Below, piece after piece: positions 35,566 to 43,383 of a DNA stretch of 64,000 nt. The translations under genes and the position numbers were made by a program. The notes below the pieces were generated by a model. The model was not told where the DNA came from. It searched no databases and saw only the letters and a program-made list of their open reading frames with translations. This stretch comes from Hyphomicrobiales bacterium (lineage in GTDB: Bacteria > Pseudomonadota > Alphaproteobacteria > Parvibaculales > Parvibaculaceae), in the NCBI GenBank assembly GCA_016124805.1, contig WGND01000009.1:62001-126000 (forward strand), given 5' to 3'. The first letter of the stretch is position 1. The number at the start of each line of letters is the position of its first letter.

Positions 35566-37142
35566 TTGTTCCACCCGAGATGAAGCATTGTCGGCCTGAA
35601 GCCATGCGCAAGATAGGTTGTGAGGATGATGGCGGGACGTCCCGCATGAGAGATGATGAGGGGGGCCGATGGCTCGATCTGTGCGAAGGCGGCGCCATAA
35701 AGCGACCGGATTTCCGCCGGCGTCAGATGTACGCCAATGATGAGCGCGATCTGACCGGCGTGAGCTCCGGCATGATTGAGCACATCAAATTCGCGCGGGT
35801 CGGGCGAGAGGCAAAGAACGGGCAGCGCCCCGTCGAGGGCGTAAGCCGCCTTGGCAGCTTCATGCCAGCGCGGCGCGATAATGAAATCACCTTTGCCTGC
35901 GCTAATGCCGCGTGCGTCAAGCGCCGATTTGAGATCATGCCAGTCAACCAGTTCGCGAAGCGGATCGCCCTTGCTTGCAAGTGACGGGATTGCCTGGGTG
36001 AGCCAGGCATAGCGCGACTCGCTTGCCACAAGGAGCGCGGCCAAAGCGAGAAAGGCGACAGAGCCTGCAAGCCACCATGTCAGCCGGGTCCTGCCACGCG
36101 GCGTCGCTTCCGCCTCGGCCATGGCCGCCCCGAGCAGGGGAAACAGCATGAGGTAACCGGGGGCGGCCCAATGCGGCAGGATCTGGCCGCCAGACCAGAG
36201 CGGCACAATCGAGAATAGGATGATCGGGCCGCAGGCGAGGCATAGCAGGAGCCAGGATCGGGTGTCTGCCGGGCCGCGGCGCAGGGCGCGCCATGCAACC
36301 ACGACAAGCGGCACCCAGACCCATGGCGCCAGATAGAGGGCATGACCGGCGATGGCGCGCAGAACCCGCGTGACAGAGAGGCCGACGACCTCGGAGCGCG
36401 CGCCCTGAAACAGGAACGAGACCCAGTGATGTTCGGCGTTCCAGATGAGGACAGGGGAAAAGATGGCAAGCCCCAGCGCCGTGCCGAGATAAGGCCAGGG
36501 CGTTGCCAGCCATTTGCGCTGGGGGGGCGATGTCAGAACAAAGAGAAAGGCACCGGCAAAGATGAAGAGGCCATGATATTTGGCAAGCAGTGCGAGGCCG
36601 CCAAAGGCACCGGCAGCCAGCCAGAACCAGGGGCGGTTTTGTCGTGGCTCGACAAGGCCCATCGCAAGGCAGTGCGCGGCGGCCAGCATGGCGGCGACCA
36701 AGGGGCCATCGGGCAATATCCAGCTGCCGGTGCTGACGACAAAGACTGGCGAGAGATTGAAAGCGATGGCGGCCCAAAGCCCGGCGCGTGCGCCATAAAG
36801 CCGGGCCGTGAGCTCATGCATCAGCCAGGTGCTGAGCGCGAAGAGGGCGATGAATGGCAGGCGCAGGACAAGCGGCGCAAGGCTGCCCGTGAGATGGTGG
36901 ACAGCCCAGACAAGCCACCATGCCAGAGGGGGATGGTCGAAATAGCTCAGTTGCAGATCGCGCCCGGCGGCGACCATATAGGTTTCATCGACGCCGAGCC
37001 CGATGGAGGCGGCAAAGAAAAGGCGAAACAGGCCGGCGGCGAGAATAAGCCACCAGATATTCATCCGTAGGCGCATGGATCGGGCATCATCCCGATAGAC
37101 GGCCCGTTCTGTTTGCGGAAGGATCGAAATATCCGGCCTCAT
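35562..37142 (-). CDS. ArnT-like glycosyltransferase (GT39/GT83 family membrane protein)
   Basis: Integral membrane transferase, 526 residues. About ten or more hydrophobic segments fill residues 28-380 and a C-terminal periplasmic domain follows (about 390-526). The first loop carries VDETYMVAAGRDLQLSYFDH with the conserved acidic pair and HPPL, as in ArnT and protein mannosyltransferases. It would move a sugar from a polyprenyl-phosphate carrier to lipid A, another glycolipid or protein. It overlaps the lipid-sugar synthase gene. The start has no clear ribosome-binding site; an ATG at 37076 is an alternative. Confidence 0.87.
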   Translation of the reverse strand: MRPDISILPQTERAVYRDDARSMRLRMNIWWLILAAGLFRLFFAASIGLGVDETYMVAAGRDLQLSYFDHPPLAWWLVWAVHHLTGSLAPLVLRLPFIALFALSTWLMHELTARLYGARAGLWAAIAFNLSPVFVVSTGSWILPDGPLVAAMLAAAHCLAMGLVEPRQNRPWFWLAAGAFGGLALLAKYHGLFIFAGAFLFVLTSPPQRKWLATPWPYLGTALGLAIFSPVLIWNAEHHWVSFLFQGARSEVVGLSVTRVLRAIAGHALYLAPWVWVPLVVVAWRALRRGPADTRSWLLLCLACGPIILFSIVPLWSGGQILPHWAAPGYLMLFPLLGAAMAEAEATPRGRTRLTWWLAGSVAFLALAALLVASESRYAWLTQAIPSLASKGDPLRELVDWHDLKSALDARGISAGKGDFIIAPRWHEAAKAAYALDGALPVLCLSPDPREFDVLNHAGAHAGQIALIIGVHLTPAEIRSLYGAAFAQIEPSAPLIISHAGRPAIILTTYLAHGFRPTMLHLGWNK

Positions 37143-37305
37143 GGATTTTGAATATGTCGAAGCCAGATGTCACAAATGACCTGAGCCCCTTGCCTGAATT
37201 GATAGAGCAAAGGGTGAGACGACGCTCATTACACTGCTATACAAATTCCCAATATGCGGGAGAGCGGGATTTTCCGGCCTCAGTCGCTCGGAATGACTTG
37301 CAAAC

Positions 37306-37983
37306 TCATTCCGGAACACGCAGCGAATAGCCCTGACCGCGTATGGTGTGGATGAGTTCGGCGGCAAAGCCCTTGTCCATCTTGGAGCGCAGGCGGCTGA
37401 TATTTGTTTCCACAATATTGGTCTGCGGATCGAAGTGAAAATCCCAGACATTTTCCAAGAGCATGGTGCGGGTGACGACCTGACCTTCGTGACGCATGAG
37501 ATATTCCAGCAGGCGATATTCCTGTGGCTGAACGTCGATGCGCTTTCCCCCGCGCGTGACCGACCGCTTGAGGAGGTCAATTTCGAGATCGGCGACCCTC
37601 AGCGTTGTTTCCGTTGTGGCAACGGGCGCGCGCCGCGTCAGCGCATGCACGCGGGCCAGCAGTTCGCTGAAGGCAAATGGCTTGACGAGATAGTCGTCGC
37701 CGCCGGCATTGAGGCCTTCGACGCGATCATCAATGCCGCCCATTGTGGTGAGGAACAGAACGGGCGTCTGCAGGCCTGTGGCGCGGAAGGCCTTGACCAT
37801 GGAGAGGCCATCAATACCCGGCAGCATGCGATCCACGATGACGATGTCATGGCGCGCGGCGGTCGCCAGAAACAAACCGTCCCGCCCGTTGGCGGCGGCA
37901 TCAACCACATGCCCCTGCTCGCGCAGCCCATTGACAATATAGTCGGCTGTTTCCGCGTCATCCTCGATCAGCAAAATCTTCAT
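37306..37983 (-). CDS. OmpR/PhoB-type response regulator
   Basis: 225 residues. The receiver domain (1-115) begins MKILLIEDDAETADYIVNG with the acidic pocket and a phospho-acceptor Asp in IVIDRM-type sequence (VIVDRMLPG). The winged helix (about 125-222) ends IHTIRGQGYSLRVP. The ATG at 37983 gives the family length; the frame runs back to 38154 without homology. First gene of a cluster that continues with the two glycosyltransferases and the kinase, so it probably controls cell-envelope sugar modification (inference). Confidence 0.92.
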   Translation of the reverse strand: MKILLIEDDAETADYIVNGLREQGHVVDAAANGRDGLFLATAARHDIVIVDRMLPGIDGLSMVKAFRATGLQTPVLFLTTMGGIDDRVEGLNAGGDDYLVKPFAFSELLARVHALTRRAPVATTETTLRVADLEIDLLKRSVTRGGKRIDVQPQEYRLLEYLMRHEGQVVTRTMLLENVWDFHFDPQTNIVETNISRLRSKMDKGFAAELIHTIRGQGYSLRVPE

Positions 37984-38116
37984 GTCGATAGTATGGGCGT
38001 TCGCAACCATCATCTCCAGCACCAAACCAGGCAAGACCAAACAAGAAAAGGGGCAGGCCTGCGCCTGCCACCTTGCTTGATTATGCCAGAGATCAGATAA
38101 CCACGAGATGGTGCGA

Positions 38117-38134
38117 ATTATACAAATCAGTATA
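38117..38134 (-). promoter_or_regulatory. Promoter -10 and overlapping dyad of the two-component cluster
   Basis: On the minus strand TGTATAAT is an extended -10. It overlaps the 16-bp dyad TATAC-N6-GTATA (38119-38134). The site is about 135 bases upstream of the regulator ATG. A TTTGTATA stretch recurs before the ArnT-like gene. Autoregulation by the response regulator is possible. Confidence 0.4.
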
Positions 38135-38137
38135 GCG

Positions 38138-38169
38138 CCCGCGCCGCCCGTCATTTTTGACGGCGCGGG
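38138..38169. repeat. GC-rich hairpin behind the aldehyde dehydrogenase gene
   Basis: A perfect 9-bp stem (38138-38146 with 38161-38169) contains a nested CCGTCA-TTTT-TGACGG hairpin. It lies 10 bases past the dehydrogenase stop but has no T-run, so it may be a weak or Rho-assisted transcript end or an mRNA-protecting stem. Confidence 0.5.
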
Positions 38170-38178
38170 ATGCCTTGA

Positions 38179-39579
38179 TTATTTCAGGACGTTGATGACC
38201 TTGAGCTGGGTAAATTCAGCCAGGCCTTCCTCGCCGAGCTCGGAGCCGAGACCGGACTGCTTGGCCCCACCAAAGGGAATGTTGGGCCCGAGGCTGCCAT
38301 GCTGGTTGACCCAGATGGTGCCGGAATCCATCTGATTGGCGACTTCATAGGCGCGGTCGGGATTGGATGACCAGACCGAGCCGCCCAGCCCGTAGGGCGA
38401 GGCATTGGCGCGGGCGATCACATCGGCCATGTCCCTGTATTTGATGACGGGCAGGACGGGCCCGAACTGCTCTTCATCGACAAGACGCGTGCCGTCGGTG
38501 ATGTCACGCACGATGGTGGGGCGAATGAAGTAGCCCGCCTTTTCCGGCGTGGTGCCCCCGGCGATGATGTTCCCGTCCTTGCGGGCTTCCTCGATGATGG
38601 CCTTGACCTTGTCGAACTGCATCTTGTTCTGCAGCGGCCCGAGCTGGGTGCCCTGCTTGAGGCCGTCGCCGACGATGGCGGCATCGGCGATCTTGACGAG
38701 TTCGTCGCAGATTTCGTCATAGATCGACTCATGCACATAGAGCCGCTTCATGGCGATGCAGACCTGACCATTATTTTCAAAGGCGCCTTCGAAAAGTTCA
38801 GGCGCGACTTTCTTGGGGTCCACATCATCGAGCACGATGCCGGCGTCATTGCCGCCGAGTTCGAGCGTAATGCGCTTGAGGAGAGCGGCGGCACCCGCCA
38901 TGACCTTGGAGCCTGTGGCAGTGGAACCGGTGAAGGAAATCTTGCGCACATCGGGATGGGCGGTGAGTTCGCCGCCGAGGTCGTTGGCATCCGTGATGAT
39001 GTTGAGGACACCGGCGGGCAAGGCGTTGGCAATCAGCTCGCCAAAGCGCAGTGTTGTCAGCGACGTGGTGGGCGCGGGCTTCACGACGATGGTGTTGCCG
39101 GCCAGCAGCGCCGGCGGCACCTTGAAGGCCATGAGCACGATGGGGAAGTTCCACGGGATGATGGCACCGATGACACCGAGCGGACGACGATGTGCCTCAA
39201 CGCGCTTTTGATCGCTGTCTTCAATGATCCTGACGGGCAGGTCGAGCGAAGTGAAATAGCGGAAGAAGGCGGCGGCACCGAGAATTTCACCTGTCGCGTC
39301 TGCCAGCGGCTTGCCCTGCTCCTGTGTCAACAGGCGGGCGAGCTCGTCTGAATTTTTTTCGATGATGTCGGCAATGCCGTTCAGCACCTTTTTGCGCTCG
39401 TCAATGGAGGTTTTGCTCCATGCGGGGAAGGCCGATTTGGCGGCGGCCACGGCCTGATCAAGCTGCGCCTTGGATGCGCGCGGACATTTGGCAAGCACTT
39501 CCTCCGTTGCCGGATTAAGTACATCCATTGTCTGGTCGCCATCTACAAGTTTGCCGCCAATGAGCAATTTATAGGTCAT
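38179..39579 (-). CDS. NAD(P)-dependent aldehyde dehydrogenase
   Basis: Oxidises an aldehyde to its acid, 466 residues, cytoplasmic. Catalytic Glu is in LELGGND (near 242), catalytic Cys in GQVCIAMKRL (near 276), and NAD-site motifs include IIPWNFP and FTGSTATG. An EQFGPVLPV segment is typical of succinate-semialdehyde/fatty-aldehyde groups. GAGG seven bases before the ATG supports the start. Substrate unknown. It is divergent from the RND exporter gene, with 380 bases between them. Confidence 0.93.
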   Translation of the reverse strand: MTYKLLIGGKLVDGDQTMDVLNPATEEVLAKCPRASKAQLDQAVAAAKSAFPAWSKTSIDERKKVLNGIADIIEKNSDELARLLTQEQGKPLADATGEILGAAAFFRYFTSLDLPVRIIEDSDQKRVEAHRRPLGVIGAIIPWNFPIVLMAFKVPPALLAGNTIVVKPAPTTSLTTLRFGELIANALPAGVLNIITDANDLGGELTAHPDVRKISFTGSTATGSKVMAGAAALLKRITLELGGNDAGIVLDDVDPKKVAPELFEGAFENNGQVCIAMKRLYVHESIYDEICDELVKIADAAIVGDGLKQGTQLGPLQNKMQFDKVKAIIEEARKDGNIIAGGTTPEKAGYFIRPTIVRDITDGTRLVDEEQFGPVLPVIKYRDMADVIARANASPYGLGGSVWSSNPDRAYEVANQMDSGTIWVNQHGSLGPNIPFGGAKQSGLGSELGEEGLAEFTQLKVINVLK

Positions 39580-39959
39580 GCTATCCTCTTATTGTTATGC
39601 GGCTCCTCACGCCTCGTCGGGAGCCATTGGGTTGATACTAGGCCGCGGCCTGATGCCTGTCATCCGTGCGTCGGGGGATTTCGCATTCTCCGCTGCAGTG
39701 CTGTCGTCGCCGCACACGCCTTGCAGTGCACGGATTTTGCCTAGATAGTCATCAGATGACTGATCTTTCGACAGGCAGCGATTCCACTACAAAGAGAATG
39801 ATCAAGGGTCGCTGGTTTCTTCAAGGTCAGTCCGCTATGGGGGAAACACCTATCTCTTCACTACCTAATCATTTTGGCTCTAGGGGCGATGCCCTGTCGA
39901 GGAAAATGATGGGTCTGTGATGGAAACAGCGGGAATGAATGCGGGGAGGCATTCAAACC
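39580..39959. other. Intergenic region between aldehyde dehydrogenase and RND exporter
   Basis: 380 bases without a credible gene. It holds the promoters of two divergent genes and a 15-bp perfect palindrome, AGTCATC-A-GATGACT, at 39747-39761. No -35/-10 pair was assigned. A short open frame (39666-39920) has no ribosome-binding site or domain pattern. Confidence 0.5.
39747..39761. promoter_or_regulatory. 15-bp perfect palindrome, operator candidate
   Basis: AGTCATC-A-GATGACT has two perfect 7-bp arms around one base. It lies about 170 bases before the dehydrogenase start and 200 before the exporter start. The size fits a GntR, TetR or Lrp-type dimer; no such regulator gene is adjacent. Confidence 0.45.
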
Positions 39960-42281
39960 ATGATGAAAAAACTCGAAGATTTTCTGTTTGCGGCGCGCGG
40001 CATTATTTTGCTGGTGCTTTTCATCATCACAGGCATTGCCCTCTATTTCGCGCTGCAACTGAAGCTTGATACGAGTTTCGACAAGGCGCTGCCCGCGGGG
40101 CATGAATATATTGAAACCTTCCAGCAATATCGGAAGGACATTTTTGGCGCCAACAGCGTGGTGGTGGTGCTGGAAGCCAAGAATGGCACCATCTGGAACC
40201 AGCCCTTTTTCGCCACCTATAAAAAGGTGTCAGACGACATCTTTTTCCTGCCGGGTGTTTCGCGCCCGACCGTGACCTCGCTGTGGACGCCTAATGTCCG
40301 CTATATTGAAGTGACGGAAGAAGGCGCGACGGCTGAAGACGTGATCCCGAGTTTTGTGCAGCCTGACGGCATGACGGATCAGGATATTGACGACATCCAG
40401 AGCAAGGTCATCCGGGGCGGTTTTGTGGGGCGGCTTGTCGAAAATGATTTTGGCGGCGCGCTGATCTGGGCCGATCTTCAGGATTATGATCCCTCGACGG
40501 GCAAGAAGCTCGATTATTTCGATCTCGCCAAAAAGCTCGAAACACAGATTCGCGACAAATATGAGAGCGAGAATTATACCGTTCGCATTATCGGCTTTGC
40601 AAAGGCTGTGGGCGATATTGCCGATGGCGCGCGCGGCGCGGTGATGTTTTTCGCCATCGCCTTTGCGCTGACGGCATTGGCGCTCTATCTCTATTCCCAT
40701 TCGGTGATGCTGAGCGCCATGGTGCTGCTCGCCTCGCTCACTTCCGTCATCTGGCAATTCGGATTGCTCTATCTGCTCGGCTTCGGGCTTGATCCGCTGG
40801 GCATTCTCGTTCCCTTCCTTGTCTTCGCCATTGGCGTGAGCCATGGCGTGCAGCAGATCAACCGCATTACGGCGTCGATCAGCCTGGGGGCGTCGAGCGA
40901 GTTGGCAGCGCGCGAAAGCTTCTCGGCCCTGCTCGGGCCCGGCGCCATGGCGCTGACAACGGCGCTTGTCGGCTTTGCAACGCTCTACCTCATTCCGATC
41001 CCGCTTATTCAGGACATTGCCGTGGCGGCCTCCATCGGCGTGGCGCTGAAAATGATCACGACGCTTGTCATGCTGCCGCTATTGGTGAGCTATCTCCGGT
41101 TTGATGCAGGCTTTGCCCTGCGGGCCGCGAAATCACGCGAGTCCCGCCTGAAATTTGTCGAGGTGCTGAGCCTTGTCTCGATGCCGCGCAACGCGACAAT
41201 CGTGCTGCTGATCGGGACCTTCCTCTTTGGCATCGGCGTGGTGCAGAACGGCAAGCGCCATGTCGGCTCGCTGCAGGCCGGCACGGCGGAACTGCAGCCG
41301 GAGTCACGCTATAATGTCGACTCCCGCGACATCGCCGCCAAATTTTCCATTGGTCTCAATATTCTGACCGTGGTGGCCGAGACGCCGGCAGATGCCTGCA
41401 TCGACTATACGACGCTCAAATTTCTGGGTGGGTTTTCCTGGGCCATGATGAATGTGCCCGGCGTGACGAAGGTGACCTCCCTGCCCTTCACGATGCGGAC
41501 ACTGAATGTGCCTTTCAATGAAGGCAATCTGCGCTGGAAGACCATTCCCAAGGCGCGCGAGTCGCTGGTGCAGGAACAGGCGGTGCTGCCCCCGGGCGCA
41601 CTGACCAACGGGCCCTGCACGATGTTTCCGCTGCATCTCTATCTGGCCGATGGCAAAGCCACGACCATCAACAGGGTGACGGCGGCGGTGAAGGACTGGC
41701 GGGCGCATAACAAGATGGATGAGGTGAGTTTGCGTCTGGCCGCCGGAAATATGGGCGTGCAGGCGGCGGTAAATGAAGAAATCTCGCAGGCCGAACTGCC
41801 CATGATGCTGTGGGTCTATGGTGTGGTGATTGCGCTGGTGCTGATCAATTATCGCGACTGGCGCGCCGTCATCGCCTGCTGCCTGCCGCTGACGCTGGCG
41901 ACATTTCTGGGCTACTGGTTCATGGCGGAAATGCAGATCGGCCTGACCGTTGCGACGCTTTCGGTGATGGTGCTGGCGGTGGGGATCGGCGTTGATTACG
42001 CCTTCTACATGTATAACCACATCATTCATCACATGGCCTCGGGACGCCCGATGACGGAATGCATCCGCGTGACGATGATCGAAACCGGCATGGCGACGAT
42101 CTTCACCGCGATCACGCTGGCGGTGGGCGTTTCAAGCTGGGCCTTTTCCGCGCTGAAATTTCAGGCGGATATGGGCCTGCTGCTGGGCTTCATGTTCATG
42201 ATCAACATGATCGCGGCCATCACGGTGCTGCCGTCGATTGCCGTGATGCTGGATGTGCTCTTCCCGCGCAAGGAAGCCTGA
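39960..42281 (+). CDS. RND/MMPL-family exporter
   Basis: Inner-membrane proton-driven transporter, 773 residues, two homologous halves. Each half has one N-terminal membrane helix, a periplasmic domain and five or six helices: about 10-30 and 220-400, then about 418-440 and 620-765. The helix-4 acidic motif is clear in the second half (AVGIGVDYAFYMYNHI), while the first half has AIGVSHGVQQINRI. It is the hydrophobic-compound (MMPL, hopanoid transporter HpnN-like) type. The ATG at 39960 has GGGGAGG upstream. No membrane-fusion protein gene is adjacent. Confidence 0.88.
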   Translation: MMKKLEDFLFAARGIILLVLFIITGIALYFALQLKLDTSFDKALPAGHEYIETFQQYRKDIFGANSVVVVLEAKNGTIWNQPFFATYKKVSDDIFFLPGVSRPTVTSLWTPNVRYIEVTEEGATAEDVIPSFVQPDGMTDQDIDDIQSKVIRGGFVGRLVENDFGGALIWADLQDYDPSTGKKLDYFDLAKKLETQIRDKYESENYTVRIIGFAKAVGDIADGARGAVMFFAIAFALTALALYLYSHSVMLSAMVLLASLTSVIWQFGLLYLLGFGLDPLGILVPFLVFAIGVSHGVQQINRITASISLGASSELAARESFSALLGPGAMALTTALVGFATLYLIPIPLIQDIAVAASIGVALKMITTLVMLPLLVSYLRFDAGFALRAAKSRESRLKFVEVLSLVSMPRNATIVLLIGTFLFGIGVVQNGKRHVGSLQAGTAELQPESRYNVDSRDIAAKFSIGLNILTVVAETPADACIDYTTLKFLGGFSWAMMNVPGVTKVTSLPFTMRTLNVPFNEGNLRWKTIPKARESLVQEQAVLPPGALTNGPCTMFPLHLYLADGKATTINRVTAAVKDWRAHNKMDEVSLRLAAGNMGVQAAVNEEISQAELPMMLWVYGVVIALVLINYRDWRAVIACCLPLTLATFLGYWFMAEMQIGLTVATLSVMVLAVGIGVDYAFYMYNHIIHHMASGRPMTECIRVTMIETGMATIFTAITLAVGVSSWAFSALKFQADMGLLLGFMFMINMIAAITVLPSIAVMLDVLFPRKEA

Positions 42282-42286
42282 GGCCC

Positions 42287-42814
42287 TCAGGGCAATGTGC
42301 GGATGGGGTCCTTGCCGTCCCAGTCGACGGCGAGCTTGCGGATATGCGCAAAGAAGGGCCCCTTGGCGCCGCTGATGTCGGAAATTTCGATGATGGTGCC
42401 GGGATGGGCTTGGGTGTCGAAATAGGCAAAGCGGCCCTTCTCGCCACCGATCTGGCCTTCATGGCCGACCGTGTAGCCGAGCCCGAGGGCCTTGTCGTAA
42501 AGCCCCTGATAGTCCTGCGTCCAGTATGACATGTGCTGCAGGCCCTCGTGACCGGCGTCGAGAAATTCCCTGTACATGGAGGGGGCGTCATTGCGCTGCT
42601 GGATGAGCTCGATCTGCATGTCGCCGGAATTGGCAAGCGCAATGCTCATCTTCACGTCCGACGCAAGGCCGCGATGCCGGAACCAGTCGGTTTTCACATC
42701 CTCAATATAGAACCATGGGCCAACGCCCATGACCCCGATCCAGTGTTTCATGGCGGCCTGAATGTCGCGCACGACATAGCCGTTCTGGCAGACGGATCCA
42801 AAAATGCGGCTCAT
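42287..42814 (-). CDS. VOC (glyoxalase/dioxygenase fold) protein
   Basis: 175 residues with paired beta-alpha-beta-beta-beta modules. GSVCQNGYVVRDIQAAMKHW opens the first module, and metal-site-like His and Glu occur in LQHMSYWTQDY and TIIEISD. The reaction is not recognisable; it could be an isomerase, dioxygenase or lyase. AAGG precedes the ATG. It ends 5 bases past the exporter stop (convergent) and follows the SnoaL-like gene on the same strand, so the two may form an operon. Confidence 0.8.
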   Translation of the reverse strand: MSRIFGSVCQNGYVVRDIQAAMKHWIGVMGVGPWFYIEDVKTDWFRHRGLASDVKMSIALANSGDMQIELIQQRNDAPSMYREFLDAGHEGLQHMSYWTQDYQGLYDKALGLGYTVGHEGQIGGEKGRFAYFDTQAHPGTIIEISDISGAKGPFFAHIRKLAVDWDGKDPIRTLP

Positions 42815-42846
42815 GGCTGATACCTTCCTGTTTGGCGATTGCCCGG

Positions 42847-43287
42847 TCAGAGTTTGAGGTCGAGGGCCCTGATGACGGCCATGCTGTCAAAATAGGGGCG
42901 CTCGCATCTGATCTTGTCGGTGCCGGGGGCAAATTCGAATGTCGCAGCCATGCGGATGCGGAACGCCTTGCCAGTGGGCTCGATTGTCTGGCTGCCGATG
43001 GTGAGGGGCCCGAGATGGGTGCCCGTGAGCCAGAACTCGACATGGACGGTGTCATTGTCGCCGGCGGCAAGCGAGATGATCTCATTGGCCTGATCGGGAA
43101 AGGGCACGCGGGAGGCGGCAAAATAGCGGCGCACATCCGCCTCGCCGTCAAAAACCTGACCCGAGCCGTAAAGCTCGTATCGCGGGTGCTCGAATGTGGC
43201 GATCACGGCGTCCCAGTCATGCACGCATTCAAGGGCCATGTGGTCGCGCACCGTCTGGAGGCGTTTTTCTGTCAGGTCGGTCATCAT
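42847..43287 (-). CDS. SnoaL/NTF2-like protein
   Basis: 146 residues of the cone-shaped NTF2-like fold. The pattern DWDAVIATFEHPRYELYGSGQVFDG and a C-terminal FEFAPGTDKI strand is typical of SnoaL-like isomerases and hydrolases. No catalytic residue can be assigned with confidence. It precedes the VOC gene by 32 bases. Confidence 0.78.
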   Translation of the reverse strand: MMTDLTEKRLQTVRDHMALECVHDWDAVIATFEHPRYELYGSGQVFDGEADVRRYFAASRVPFPDQANEIISLAAGDNDTVHVEFWLTGTHLGPLTIGSQTIEPTGKAFRIRMAATFEFAPGTDKIRCERPYFDSMAVIRALDLKL

Positions 43288-43383
43288 CTTTTCCGTCAGA
43301 TCAGGGGCACATCAATTTAACTGATGGCCCCTGTTTAGCACGTGCTGACGATGATGAAAGCCGCCTTCAGAGAGGCGTTGCGT

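Noticed and set aside
39656-39673. CTGTCAT-N4-GCGTCGG resembling a Pho box
   Set aside because: The second half matches at only about half the positions and no phosphate gene is adjacent.
39666-39920. 84-residue open frame in the dehydrogenase/RND gap
   Set aside because: No ribosome-binding site, no domain, and it crosses the palindromic regulatory region.
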